Below, one piece after another: positions 14,734-25,849 of a stretch of DNA of 64,000 nt; position 1 is the first letter of the stretch, and each line of letters begins with the position of its first letter. The stretch spans positions 4,163,501 to 4,227,500 of the forward strand of contig CM057475.1 of the NCBI GenBank assembly GCA_030035585.1, given 5' to 3'. Below the pieces are notes generated by a model that worked only from the letters and a program-made list of their open reading frames with translations, was not told the origin of the DNA and did no database searches. The translations under genes were made by a program, and so were the position numbers. The stretch comes from Dugong dugon (lineage: Eukaryota > Chordata > Mammalia > Sirenia > Dugongidae).

Positions 14734-16617
14734 TCAGTAGTTATTTTTCTCTTTTATTGGTTGTAGATTTGTTTGTTTCATTCCTTTAAAAAAAAATTGA
14801 CTATTTCTGAGCAGGTGAACTGTGTGTTCTTTGTTGTTTGCTCATCTGTGTGGTAAATACTTTTTGCCTCCTTCTCCAACTGGCAGGTTCAGTCACTCAG
14901 ATATGGTACGGCAGGGCAGGTCTAGCTGAAGAGGAGTTACTGGGATGGGTTGTTTGTGGCACTTACTACAGCCAGTAGAGCGGGTTGGTAATCAGTGCAG
15001 GGCAGATTCCAGTAGGCCGTGCCTGTGCTACTTGGTGGTGTGATGTCAAGTGCACGGTGCAGGTAGGCAGGATGTAGTGGGGAGATTGTTATGTGTGGAG
15101 CTAAGATGGATATGGGAGAGAGGAGAGAGGAACAGGAGCCAAAAACATACAAATAAACAAAAAAGAATGCTAGGGGAGCTTGCTGTTGGAGTGGAGAGAT
15201 GAGAGACTATGAAATGGAGAAAAACAGAAAGGGGAAGGGGAAGAAAACAAAAGAAAGAATAAATAAAAATCAGAAAGGTTAAAGAACCGCAAAGTTCCCA
15301 GGGATCCCACCGATGCAGCTATTAGGGCCGGGGAAGTCACTTTCAGGTGTTGCAGTACAGTCTGGTTAGAAGGCGTAGAGGTATACAACGCCTGGTATTC
15401 AGGGATCAGAAAGAGAAGGAAGATATAGAGAGACGAGAAACTGAGCAATGAAGAAAGACAAAAAGGGAAAAAGAGCGAAAAGAAAAACAAATTTAAAAAA
15501 AAATAACAAGAAATGCCCCCCAAAAAAACAGAAAAAAACAACCAAAAAAGAAATGCCCTCAGGGTTCCCTCTGCACGTCTGTGGAAGCTGAAGGGGAGTT
15601 CCTTGCCATGGAGTTCCGCCTGGCCAGTAAGGGCTCCCAACTCGAGAAAAGGAAAAGAAAACAAACAAACAATTCAAAATGAACAAATGAACAAAAGCCC
15701 CAGGATCCCACCAGCGTGGTAGCCCAGACCGGGAAGCAGCTCCACACTCGAGTGGAGCTCCACAGCCCCTCAGGAAGAAGCAAAGATGGCACACAGAGCC
15801 AGGCACTCCATCGAAAGTAGGGAGAGGTGGCGAAAGGCAAGCAAGAAATCAAAAGAAGCAGAAAAAAAAGCAACACCAGTAGCCAACAAATGGCACTCAG
15901 AGAGCCAGCTAGTGCGGGCTTGTGTTTCTGGACAAGAGATTGTGTCCATGGGAAGCAGAGGAGGCCAAGTGTGGGTGAAGAAGGGTAGAGAGTGGGAAAG
16001 CGTATATCACAAATTGCCAGCACTCTGCAGCCCCTCAGGAGGAAGCAAAGATGGCGCACAGAGCCAGGCACTCAAGTGAAAAGAGGGGGAGGTGGCGAGA
16101 GGTAAGTGAGAAATCAATAGAAGCAGGAAAAGAAATAAACAACACTAGCAGCCAGCAAATGGCACCCAGAGAGCCGCCCGCTTGGGTGCGTGAAATCCAA
16201 GCAGCAGGCGCTTCCCAGTCAAGAGACTGTGGCCACAGGAAGAAGAGGAGGCCGAGCCAGGGAGAAAAGGGGCGGGGGGTGGGAAAGCACACACCTCAAA
16301 TTACCGCTTGTTTTGTCTCCCGCTGGACGCTCCATGAGGCTGCTTTCTCATACCCCCGTTTGCTGGTCTCCAATAGGAGTCCAAGATGGTGGATCCACAC
16401 TGCGTTAGCTGGTAGGGGACCTCTGCATGAATCTCTCCTCACTGTCTGTTCTCTGTCAGTTTTCTCACTCCATTTGGTACTTGGCTGAGTTCTTTATCTC
16501 TTCATTTGATGTTTTAGGGTTTCAGGATTGTTGTAGTCTCTGGTCAGCTTAGTTTTTTGGATCTTTGCTGTGGAAGGACAGCGTGGTGCTTCTGCCTAGA
16601 GCGCCATTTTGCTGGAA
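14734..16617 (-). promoter_or_regulatory. L1 copy A 5' UTR / internal promoter with tandem units
   Basis: About 1.9 kb upstream of ORF1. Two tandem units of ~265 bp can be seen: the landmark caaagatggcrcacagagcc occurs at 15781 and 16046, preceded by cagcccctcagga. The 5' end carries the complement of AAAATGGCG (16602-16610), a YY1-like site at the position where human L1 has one. Antisense (plus-strand) open frames of 97 and 145 codons start at 15786 and 16051, one in each unit. Confidence 0.75.
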
Positions 16618-16657
16618 CTCCTCTTTTCTTTTTTTAATGTGGATTTGAATTAGCATC

Positions 16658-17195
16658 TGTCTTAGTCATCCAGTGCTGCTCTAACAGAGATACAACAAGT
16701 GGATGGCTTTTAACAAAGAGAAATTTATTCTCTCACAGTCTAGTAGGCTAGAAGTCAAAATTAAAGGCATCAGCTCCCAGGGAAGGCTTTCTGTCTCTGT
16801 CAGCTCTGGAGGAAGGTCCTTGTGATGCATCAGATTTCCTTTGGTCTGGGAATATCTCAGTGCAGGAACTTCAGGTCTAAAGGATGCACTCTGCTCTCGG
16901 CGCTGCTTTCTTAGTGGTATGAGGTTCCCATGTGTCTCTGCTCACTTCTCTCTTTTATATCTCAAAACAGATTGGATTAAGACACTATCTAATCTTGTAA
17001 ACCTCATCAGTATAACCTCACCATAGTGATAAAGTTTACAACACATAAGGAAATCACATATAACCTCATCATAGTGATGGAGTTTGCAGTACATAAGGAA
17101 ATCACATCAGACTACACAATCATACAATACTGGGAATCATGAACTAGCCAAGTTGATACACATATGTTTTGGGGGACACAGTTCAATCTGTGACA
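16658..17195 (-). mobile_element. Solo LTR, afrotherian ERVL/MaLR-like family (copy 1)
   Basis: It starts TGTCTTAGTCATCCAGTGCT and ends with the complement of TGTCACAGATTGAACTGTGT. The 5-bp flanks gcatc and ccatc are a near-perfect duplication. The same LTR occurs at 23097, 32762 and 52785. Two 48-bp tandem units are present at 17012-17107 (landmark cacataaggaaatcac). It is inserted in the old minus-strand L1 just 5' of copy A. Fossil. Confidence 0.75.
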
Positions 17196-17594
17196 CCATC
17201 TGAGGTCACTTGCTTTTGCCTGAATAATTTCCTTTAGTATCTCTTATAAGCTAAGTCTTTAACGTTGAATTCTCTTAGTTTTTCTGTATCTGGCAATGTC
17301 TTTATTACACCTTTACTTTTGAAAGATAGTTTTGCTGGATATAAGATTCTTGGTTTATTTCTTTTTTTTTTTTTTCCAGTACTTTGAATATGTCAACCCA
17401 TTCTTTGCCACCTCCACTGTTCTGATGAGAAGTTAGCTACTAATCTTATTGGGGTATCATTGCACTTTAAAAGTCATTTTTCTCTTGCTGATTTCAAGAT
17501 TTTCTCTTTGTTTTTCAAAACACTCTGGATAAGACATAATATATTTGAAAGTGTCTGACCTGACACATAAATTTTACCTTCCCTAGTACTAGCT
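17196..17594 (-). mobile_element. Old L1 (L1M-type), ORF1 end / spacer fragment, left arm of an inverted repeat
   Basis: The minus strand contains the conserved L1M text 'aagaatcttatatccagcaaaacta' in reverse (17325-17360), from the end of ORF1 into the spacer. Together with 16620-16657 it probably continues the L1 of 6350-8273, displaced by copy A and the LTR. The outer ~210 bases mirror the segment to the right. Confidence 0.7.
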
Positions 17595-17890
17595 CTAGGC
17601 AAGGAGTGGGTTGATATATTCAGAGTACTGAAAAAAAAAAAGAAAACTTCAACCAAGAATCTTATATCCAGCAAAACTAACTCTCAAAAGTGAAGGCAAA
17701 GTAAATACATTGTTAGATAACAAAAACTAAGAGGATTCATTACTGAAAGATTCAGCTTATAAGAAATACTAAAGGAAATTATTCAGGCAAAAGTAAGTGA
17801 CTTCAGATGGTAATTCAAATGCACATTATTAAAAAAAAAAAAAAAAGCACCAGTAATCTAATTATAAAGACATATAAATGTAGGTTTCTT
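17595..17890 (+). mobile_element. Old L1 (L1M-type), ORF1 end / spacer fragment, right arm of an inverted repeat
   Basis: The plus strand reads caaccaagaatcttatatcc, then gcaggcaaaagtaagtgactt-like text, the mirror image of 17196-17405. An A-rich run at ~17830 follows. The two arms differ by an estimated 10 to 15 percent, so this is either an old inverted duplication or two independent L1 copies. Confidence 0.65.
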
Positions 17891-17895
17891 CTCCT

Positions 17896-18632
17896 TTCTT
17901 GAAGCACTTACTGATGAAGATCAAAGACTACAGCCTTCAGTATGGATTACAACTCAACATAAAGAAAACAAAAATTCTCACAACTGGACCAATAAGCAAC
18001 ATCATGATAAACGGAGAAAAGATTGACTTTGTCAAAGACTTCATTTTATTTGCATCCACAATCAATACCCATGGAAACAGCAGCCAAGAAATCAAGTTGA
18101 CGTATTGCATTGAGCAAATCCACTGCAAAAGACTTTAAAGTGTTAAAAATCAAATATGTCACCTTGAGGACTAAAATGTACCTGACCCAAGCTGTGGTAT
18201 TTTCAACTTCCTCATATGCATGTGAAAGCTGGACAATGCACAAGGAAGACCAAAGAAGAATTGATGCATTTGAATTATGGCATTGGCAAAGAATATTGAA
18301 TATACCATAAACTACCAGAAGAACAAACACATCTGTCTTGGAAGAAGCACAGCCAGAATGCTCTATAGAAGCGAGGATAGCAAGACTTTTTCTCACCTAC
18401 TTTGGACATGCTATCAGGAAGGGCCAGTCCCTGGAGGACATCATGCTTGGTAAATTAGAGTGTCAGTGAAAAGAAGGAAGACCCTCAATGAGCTAGATTG
18501 ACACAGTGACTGTAACAATGGGCTGAAACATAGCAGTGATTGTGAGGATGACACAAGACAGGGCAGTGTTTCGTTCTGTTGTATATAGGGTCGCTACGAG
18601 TCAGAACTGGCTAGAAGTCACCTAACAACAGT
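17896..18632 (+). mobile_element. RTE/BovB-clade LINE, 3' end
   Basis: The frame MKHLLMKIKDYSLQYGLQLN at 17899 and HGNSSQEIK match the C-terminal part of RTE reverse transcriptase (KIKDHSLQYGL..., Y/LGS.I...). Later text (CESWTMHKEDQRRIDAFELW, QRILNIP) is the conserved RTE tail. The 3' UTR ends with gtcgctacgagtcagaactgg and cctaacaacag, the RTE tail that AfroSINEs also carry. It is 5'-truncated and frame-broken. Confidence 0.85.
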
Positions 18633-18822
18633 ACCTTATTTTTATGCAACTAACACACGCCTTCTGCATTTGTTTGCCATCTGCTCCCTCCCCATTGAGG
18701 TATTTTCATTAACTCTGTTATGCCAATTTTTTTATATGTTGCTTTTAAAAAAAAAGTCTCATGGGGAGAGGGAGAGGTTGGCAAACAAACATAGAACGGG
18801 TGCATTATTTGCATAAAATTAT
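18633..18822. other. Unassigned AT-rich spacer
   Basis: No repeat or coding signature is recognised; it ends in the first copy of the SINE target agtactagaaca (18823-18834). Confidence 0.5.
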
Positions 18823-18834
18823 AGTACTAGAACA

Positions 18835-19032
18835 GTCTATGGGTGGCACAAATGGATTTTGCTTAATTACTACCTGAAAGGTTGGTGACTCAAAACCAGC
18901 CAGTGCAGTCATGGAAGAAGGGCCTGGAAATCTGCGTCCATAAAAATTACAGTAAAAAAAACTCTATGGAGTAGTTCTAATCTGAAAAACACAGGGATGT
19001 TATAAGTTAGAACTGGCACAAGGCCAATGGGT
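18835..19032 (+). mobile_element. Diverged AfroSINE-type SINE (first of a tandem pair)
   Basis: The tRNA-like head (gtggcacaaatggattttgc...aaggttggtgactcaaaac) is followed by ctatggagtagttctaatct and a tail. It is flanked by agtactagaaca at 18823-18834 and again at 19033-19044. Confidence 0.75.
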
Positions 19033-19044
19033 AGTACTAGAACA

Positions 19045-19264
19045 AGGGTCATCAGATGGTGCAAATGATTAAACATTTGGCTCCTAACAGAAAGTTGGTG
19101 GTTCAAGTTCACCCAGAGGCACCTTGGAAGAACGTCCTGGCACTCTACTTCTGAAAACCAGCTGTTGACAACTCCATGGAGCACAGTTATACTCAGAAAC
19201 ACATGGGGTGGCCATGAGCTTGAATCGACTCAATGCAACTTTTTTAAGGGGGAGGAGTGGTTTC
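19045..19264 (+). mobile_element. Diverged AfroSINE-type SINE (second of a tandem pair)
   Basis: The head catcagatggtgcaaatgat, the B-box-like gtggttcaagttcac and the tail gccatgagcttgaatcgact identify it. It is flanked by agtactagaaca at 19033-19044 and 19265-19276, so it shares its left duplication with the right duplication of the preceding SINE. Confidence 0.8.
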
Positions 19265-19276
19265 AGTACTAGAACA

Positions 19277-19867
19277 TGGGAACTTTGAATAAATTCTTTA
19301 AGTATCATGGATTTCTTGGTCATTTTTCCTCTGGAGAAGCTTGTATAATAAAGTTGGGCAAGAGAAGTTGGGAGAAATGCAAACTTAGAATGGTGGATTT
19401 ATTCTTGTTATGTTGCTGTATCTATCTACTCATAAATTCTTTCTCTCCACCCCCACAGAGATTCTACTGAAGAAATTCTTGACACGAACTTAGTTTCTTG
19501 TTGCTGAAATTCACTGAGTTGACAGCATAGAAAGTTAAAGATGGCTCCCACAAGACATGTGCCCTAAAAAAAAAACACACGTGCATTAATTTCTTTCATT
19601 TTGCAAAGGATGAGACTTTTTGTAGGGTTTATATAAAATTGCATACTGAATATGTGGTATACTGGGGGAAGAAATTTCCATACTGTTGTCAGACATTGCA
19701 GCAGAAGCAAGAGAAATTCCTGTAGTTATAGTTTGATCACTGAGTTTTCAGGACGTACATAACCGTATTCCAAGCCTGTCACCAAAGAGATTGATTTAGA
19801 TCATTTCTGAAAGTGTCAGGGCAGAGCCAGCTCATAAGTAAAGCTAAGCATGTGTCAAGATTACTAA
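19277..19867. other. Unassigned non-repeat sequence
   Basis: About 590 bases with no recognised repeat, splice-like exon or long frame. Short A and T runs only. Confidence 0.4.
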
Positions 19868-20278
19868 AAAACCCCAAATCCACTGTCATAGAGTCAATTC
19901 TGACTCACAGTGACCCTGTGGGACATAGTAGAACTGCCCCATAGGGTTTCCAAGCTGTAATCTTTATCAGGAGCCCTGGTTATGCAGTGGTTAGGGGCTC
20001 AGATGCTAACCCAAAGGTTGGCAGTTTGAACCCACTAGTCTTTGCATGGGAGAAAAATGTGGCAGTTGGCTTCTGTTAAGGTTACAGACTTGGAAACCCT
20101 ATGAGGCAGTTCTACTCTATCCTATAGTGTTGCTAAGAGTAGAAATTGACAGCAGTGGGATTAATCTTTACAGAAGCAGACAGTTGCATCTTTCTTCCAA
20201 GGAGAGGCTGGCGGGCTCAAACCATAGACTTTTGATTAGCACCTGAGATCTTTAATCACTGCACCACCAGGTCTCCTT
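19868..20278 (-). mobile_element. AfroSINE, minus orientation, split by another AfroSINE
   Basis: The 3' half is at 19868-19966 (complement of the gtcagaattgactc tail and of aaaccctatggggcagttct). The tRNA-derived head is at 20171-20278, its complement reading ggagacctggtggtgcagtg and ggtttgagcccgcc (B box). A plus-strand SINE at 19967-20161 separates the two halves. Confidence 0.85.
19967..20161 (+). mobile_element. AfroSINE inserted in another AfroSINE
   Basis: The tRNA-derived head ggagccctggttatgcagtg (A box region), B-box-like ggcagtttgaaccc, and the body aaaccctatgaggcagttct are all clear. It is flanked by taatcttta at 19958-19966 and 20162-20170, a 9-bp target duplication within the older SINE. 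Confidence 0.9.
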
Positions 20279-20629
20279 TAGGGTATACATATTCACAGCC
20301 TCCCCCTTCGATCCTTCTACCTTTGTCCTTCTAATGAAGACTCCTTAGCTGACCACTTGACCCCTAGTAACTAAAACTAGGCAAAATGAGGTATGGGAGA
20401 TTGCACTGGAAAATACTAGTGAGAGAAAAAAGAATATAATCTGGAATTAGGATGTTGGGATTGAGTTAAAAGCTATTCAGGCTGGATTTAAGAGATATAA
20501 TTTTTGTAAGACTTGGATTTGGAAAAGAAAAAATAATTTGAGGGGAATTTGAGCTGCCTTTTAAGGTGCTGGATTGGAGAGTGTCAGAGATGAGATGGTT
20601 TTTAAATTGGTTTTATGATGAGTCTTTGT
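20279..20629. other. Unassigned sequence
   Basis: About 350 bases with no recognised repeat or coding signal. Confidence 0.4.
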
Positions 20630-21571
20630 AAAAACAGTAAAGCACTATTGAAGAAAAAGAAGAAGAAAGTAGGAGGCCTTGCACTACTTGACCTCAGAAC
20701 CTACTATATAGCTATGGTACCAGTACAAAAAAAGACACATTGACCAATGGAACAGAATCAAGGACTTAGATGAAAAACCATTCACCTATGGTCACTTGAT
20801 CTTTGACAAAGGCCCAAAGTTCATTAAATGTGGGAAATGACAGTCTTTTTAACAAATAGTGCTGGAAAAATTAGATGTCCATCTTTAAAAAAATGAAACA
20901 AGACCCATACCTCAAATCATACACAAAAATTAATTCAAAATGAGTCAAAGACCTAAATATAAAACAAAAAACTATAGGCTGCAGGGAAATTGGAACCTAT
21001 GCACTGCTGGTGGGAATGTAAAATGGTACAACACTTTTGGAAAATGATATGGAGCTTCCTCAAAAACCTAGAAATAGAAATACCATATGATCCAGCAATC
21101 CCACTCATAGAAATATATCCTAGAGAGATAAGAATGCATATATACACACACACACATATTCATTGCAGCATTATTCACAGTAGCAAAAAGATAGAAGCAA
21201 CCTAAGTGCCCAGCAACAGATGAATGGCTAAACAAACTGTGGTACATACATACAATGGAATCCTACGCAACTATAAAGAACAATGATGAATCCTCGAAAC
21301 ATCTCACAACATGGATGAATCTAAAGGGCATTATGCTGAGTGAAATAAGCCAATTACAAAAGAACAAATACTGTATGACACCACTTTATAAAAACACTTG
21401 AAAAGATATACACACAGAAAGAAACAATCTTTGATGGTTATGAGGGAGGAGATGAGTAAGAAAGGAAAAACACTAATAAGACAATAGGTAAGTGGTAACT
21501 TTGGTGAATGGTGAGACAGTGCATAATACTGGGGAAGTCAGCACAACTTGACTAAGGCAAAGTCATAGAAG
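20630..21571 (+). mobile_element. L1 3' part: ORF2 C-terminus and start of 3' UTR
   Basis: It begins in the ORF2 segment equivalent to 47790 of copy C (ggaggccttgcactacttga) and includes the cysteine-rich C-terminal segment ([18 protein letters not shown]). Compared with copy C, about 500 bases are missing around 20975. It is 5'-truncated. An RTE interrupts its 3' UTR at ~21572. Confidence 0.88.
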
Positions 21572-22740
21572 CTTCATATTGTTATTGTTGTTAGGTGCCC
21601 TTGAGTCGATTCCAACTCATAGTGACCCTATGCACAACAGAACGAAACACTGCCAGATCTTGGGCCATCCTCACAATAATTATGTTTAAGCCCATTGTTG
21701 AAGCCACTGTGTCAGTCAATCTCATTGAGGGTCTTCGTCTTTTTCACTGACCCTCTATTTTACCAAGCATGATGTCGTCCAGGGACTGATTCCTCCTGGT
21801 AACATGTCCAAAGTATATAAGACATAGTATCACCATCTTTGCTTCTAAAGAGCACTCTGGCTTCTAAAGAACTTCTTCCAAGACAGATTTCTTAGTTCTT
21901 TTGGCAGTCCATGGTATATTCAATATTCTTCGCCCACACCATAATCCAAAGGCATCAATTCTTCTTCGGTCTTCCTTATTCATGTCCAGCTTTCACATGC
22001 ATATGAGGTGATTGAAAACACCACGGCTTGGGTCAGGTGCACCTTAGTCTTCAAGGTGACGTCTTTGCTTTTCAGCATGTTAAAGAGGTCTTTTGCAGCA
22101 GATTTTCCCAAAGCAATGCATCATTTGATTTCTTGACTGGCTACTTCCATGGATGTTGATTGTAGATTCAAGTAAAATTAAATCTTTGACAACTTCAATC
22201 TTTTCCCCATTTATCATGTTACTTACTGGTCCAATTGTGAGGATTTTTGTTTCTTTACGTTGAAGTGTAATCCATAGTGAAGGCTGTGGTCTTTGATCTT
22301 TGTCAGTACGTGCTCCAAGTCCTCTTCACTTTCAGCAAGCAAGGTTGTGTCATCTGCACATCGCAGGTTGTTAATAAGTCTTCCTCAAATCCTGATACCC
22401 CATTCTTCTTCATATAGTGCAGCTTCTTGGATTATTTGCTCAATATACAGAGTGAGCAAGTATGATGAAAGGATATAACACTGATGCACACCTTTCCTGA
22501 CTTTAAACCATGAAGTATCCCCTTATTGTGTTCAAGTGACTGCCTCTCGATCTATGTATAGGTTCATCACGAGCATAATTAAGTGTTCTGGAATTTCCAT
22601 TCTTCATAATGTGACCTATAATTTGTTATGACCCACACAGTCAAATGCTTTTGCATAGTCAGTAAAACAGGTAAACATCTTTCTGGTATTCTCTGCTTTC
22701 AGCCAGGATCCATCTGACCTCAGATGATATCCCTGGTTCC
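21572..22740 (-). mobile_element. RTE/BovB-clade LINE, 3' 1.2 kb, inserted in an L1 3' UTR
   Basis: The left end reads gttgttgttaggtgcccttg, the complement of the RTE 3' tail. Further right the complement encodes the RT core with CADDTTLLAESEE in place of YADD, then the fingers/palm region up to FTCVLL-like text near 22680. It is 5'-truncated. The L1 3' UTR text stops at catagaagcttcat and resumes at aggatagacacatcc. Confidence 0.88.
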
Positions 22741-23096
22741 ACAGGATAGACACATCCAAACTCTCTGCAGGATTGAATTACTGGGCTGAGGGCTGGGGTC
22801 CATGGTCTCAGGGTACATCTAGCTCAATTGGTATAACATAGTTTATAAAGAAAATATTTTATATCCTACTTTGATGAGTAGCATCTAAGGTCTTAAAATC
22901 TTCTGAGTGACCCTGTAAGATATTCCACTGGTCCCACTCCATCTGGAGCAAGGGAGGATGAAGAAAACTAAAGTTTCAAGGGAAAGATTAGTCCAAAGGA
23001 CTAATGGACCACAACTACCACAGCCTCCATCAGACTGAGCCCAGCACTACTAGATGGTACCCAGCTACTGCTCTGACAGGGATCACAATAGAGGGT
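22741..23096 (+). mobile_element. L1 3' UTR, middle part
   Basis: This continues the L1 of 20630-21571 and matches 49205-49570 of copy C (gacacatccaaactctctg, ttagtccaaaggactaatgg, gggatcacaatagagggtt). An LTR interrupts it at 23097. Confidence 0.88.
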
Positions 23097-23609
23097 TGTC
23101 TTAGTCATCTAGTGCTGCTATAACAGAAATACCACAAGTGGATAGTTTTAACAAAGAGAAATTTATTCTTTCACAGTTTAGGACGCTAGAAGTCCAAGTT
23201 CAGGGTGCTAGTTCTCAGGGAATGCTTTCTTTCTGTGTCGGTTCTGGGGGAAAGTCCTTGTCATCAATATTCCCCTGGTCTAGGAGTTTCTCAGCACAGG
23301 GACCCCAGGTCCAAAAGAAGCGCTACTCTCTTGGCTCTTGTTTCTTGGTGGTATGAGGTCTCCTTGTCTCTCTGCTTGCTTCTCTCTTTTATGTCTCAAA
23401 AGAGATTGACTCAAGATACAATCTAATCTTGTAGATTGAGTCCTGCTGCATTAACATAACTGCCTACCATCCTGCCTCATTAACATCATAGAGGTTAGGA
23501 TTTACAACACATAGGAAAATCTCATCAGATGACAAGATGTTGGACAATCACACAATACTAAGAATTATGGCCTAGCCAAGTTGACACACATTTTGAGAGA
23601 CAAAATTCA
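23097..23609 (-). mobile_element. Solo LTR, afrotherian ERVL/MaLR-like family (copy 2)
   Basis: It starts TGTCTTAGTCATCTAGTGCT and runs to the complement of an aattttgtctctcaaaatgt start, inside the L1 3' UTR. Unlike copies 1 and 4 it has a single, not duplicated, 'cacatagg' unit. Fossil. Confidence 0.75.
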
Positions 23610-24060
23610 AGGGTCCTGGACAGAGCTGGAGAAAAATGTAGCACAAAATTCAAACTCACAAAAAAAGACCAGACTCACTGTTTTGACAGAGAATGGAGAA
23701 ACATTGAGAGTGTAGCTCCTGGATACCCTTTTAACTCAGTACTGAAGTCAATCCTGAGGGTCACACTTCAGCCAAAGATTAGGCAGGTGCATAGAACAAA
23801 CAACAACACACATAGCTCAACCAAGTATATGAGACTAAACAGACACACCAGCTCAGGGGCAAGGACAATAAAGCAGGAGGGGACAGGGAAGTTGGACAAA
23901 TGGAAATGGGGAAAGCAAGGTCAAGAAGGGGAGAGTATTGACACATTGTGGGGTTGGCAACCAATGTCACAAAACAATATTTGTATTCATTGTTTAATGA
24001 GAAACTAATTTGCTCTGTAAACATTGGTCTAAAGCACAATAAAAAAAGGGGAAAAAAACA
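23610..24060 (+). mobile_element. L1 3' UTR, end part with poly-A
   Basis: This completes the L1 begun at 20630: cctggacagagctggagaaa resumes exactly where the LTR cut. The end has aagcacaataaaaaaagggg at about 24030-24050, with an AATAAA polyadenylation signal. Confidence 0.85.
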
Positions 24061-24717
24061 GTAAACTTGGGTCAATTATGTTTTTTTTTAAATTTTTGAT
24101 TGTTCTTTGATTTGACACTGAACCTAACATTAATCGGTCCCCCATTTATAGCTTGTTACTTGTGGATTTGTAGTATGTGCTTATATATTGTCCTTCTCTG
24201 AGTAACAATTGTGCTACAATCAATAAAAACCCTGATATACTTAACCAATGCTTTTGGCAAAAGGAAATAATTCTGTGATGAAATGACTAGTTATATCGGA
24301 AAAGTGATTCATATTGGAGAAGGCAGTATCACAGTTATAGTCACATTATGTTCTCCTAGAAAGCTGTCAAGAGTGAAGGAGACAATGATAAGAGTGCTGG
24401 ATACAAGGTGGGCATTTTTGTGAACTGCAACATTCCTCTCGTTTCACAAGTGCTATGTCTAAATAAAGTCGCCTCATAAAATCTATCAAGTGGTAGCATT
24501 TAATACTAGACAGTATCAATTTTTTATGACACCACCAAATGAAGGAAAAGTAAACTGAATGTGGGCACTACCTTCTTTCATTCAAAATGTGTTTTTTGGC
24601 AGGTGCAGAGAATCAGATACAAGTTAGTAAAGTATATGATTCAAAAATTCCTTCTAATTACGGAGTGGACTCCTATTCTGCAAGAAATTATACCACAATG
24701 GTAGGAACACTACGTTT
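24061..24717. other. Unassigned sequence
   Basis: About 650 bases without a recognised repeat or frame; may include very old decayed elements. Confidence 0.4.
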
Positions 24718-24830
24718 GCTTCTACACTCTTCAGTCTACTAACTGTGTGAACTTGGGCAATTCACTTACCTCCTCTGAGTCTTAGTTTTATCAGACATGA
24801 CTTGGGTTTAATTATGATTCAATGTGACAG
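24718..24830 (+). mobile_element. MIR SINE fragment
   Basis: The core text actaactgtgtgaacttggg followed by caattcacttacctcctctg and a cttagttttatcag segment is the conserved MIR core. Confidence 0.8.
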
Positions 24831-25849
24831 TGTTCAATATGCTTTTGTTAATATATATGATATACTTATCTTCAAAAGTGTCTTTCACTAATGTAGGTAG
24901 AAGTGATGGGCTTTGGTGATAACTACCGTCCAATTCTTGTTTAGAGTAATACTTTTTATTAAGTTGTTTTGTCAGTCTTTACACTGCTAAGGGGGCATTA
25001 TTGCCAAAATCATTCTTACTCATTGACATCATAACAAGCACTATCTTCCATTGTTATTCTGAGAGTCCCTTCCACTTCCTCCACATTTCCAAAGTGGTCC
25101 CAGACCATTCACTAGTCCTGACCCCTTCTAGGATTAGTGAAAGAATTCCTTCTTATAATATTACTGGTAAAGATGTATTTAAAGCTTTTGAATGGAGATC
25201 AGGTTAAGTTAACCTCAAATATCTTCTTTAGCCATGAGATTCCATGATTCTTGGATTCTAACATCTACTGAAAGAATGAGATATGGTTCACTTCCCTCTT
25301 CATCTGTTCTCCAATAAAAATAAGGTTGAAAGTGTTCTGGGTGATTTCAAACTTCCTTGAATGGAAAATGGAATTCAGGTTTTGGGAGATACTGATCTTT
25401 ATGACTCTTAATGGAATCTGAAAAGGACTCACCTTTTATTTGGACTAAAATCTCCTCTCAGCCACCATGCATCTGATTTACCTCCACTTCAGACTTGTGA
25501 TGTTCTTTCTTAACTGTGTTCTGTTGGGAGAGAAAGAGAATCTGAACTGTAACTTGTTGGATATGGCTTCCCCCAGATTGGCCAAGCTTGAGGAAGTCAT
25601 GCAGGACTTTCACTGACAATGTTTTGCCCAAGTGTTTCTTTGGTCCTCTTAATCTTTCAGTCCTGGGCTGTGGAGGATCCCCTACATTACCCACAGTAGG
25701 GAGGCAGGTTTCCCCAGCCATTTTCTTTGGTCCCAGCAGCAGTCCAGACTAGAATCTCTATAGGATCAGTGTGTCCATACTCAGAACTGACTCAGCACTT
25801 TCTTGTTTAGCGGTTCCCTCCCTGCTCATTTTACTTCTCCAAAGTGATG
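24831..25849. other. Unassigned sequence
   Basis: About 1 kb with no recognised repeat. The longest frame (87 codons, minus, 25458-25721) has no recognisable domain and no splice context, so it is not called as a gene. Confidence 0.4.

Noticed and set aside
15170-15664. 164-codon minus-strand frame with Phe/Leu/Ser-rich, membrane-like composition
   Set aside because: It is T-rich 5' UTR of L1 copy A upstream of ORF1; composition, not a membrane protein. Copy B gives a similar frame at 40453-40920.
25458-25721. 87-codon minus-strand frame as a small gene
   Set aside because: No domain, no conserved start context, no splice structure, and length within chance for this composition.
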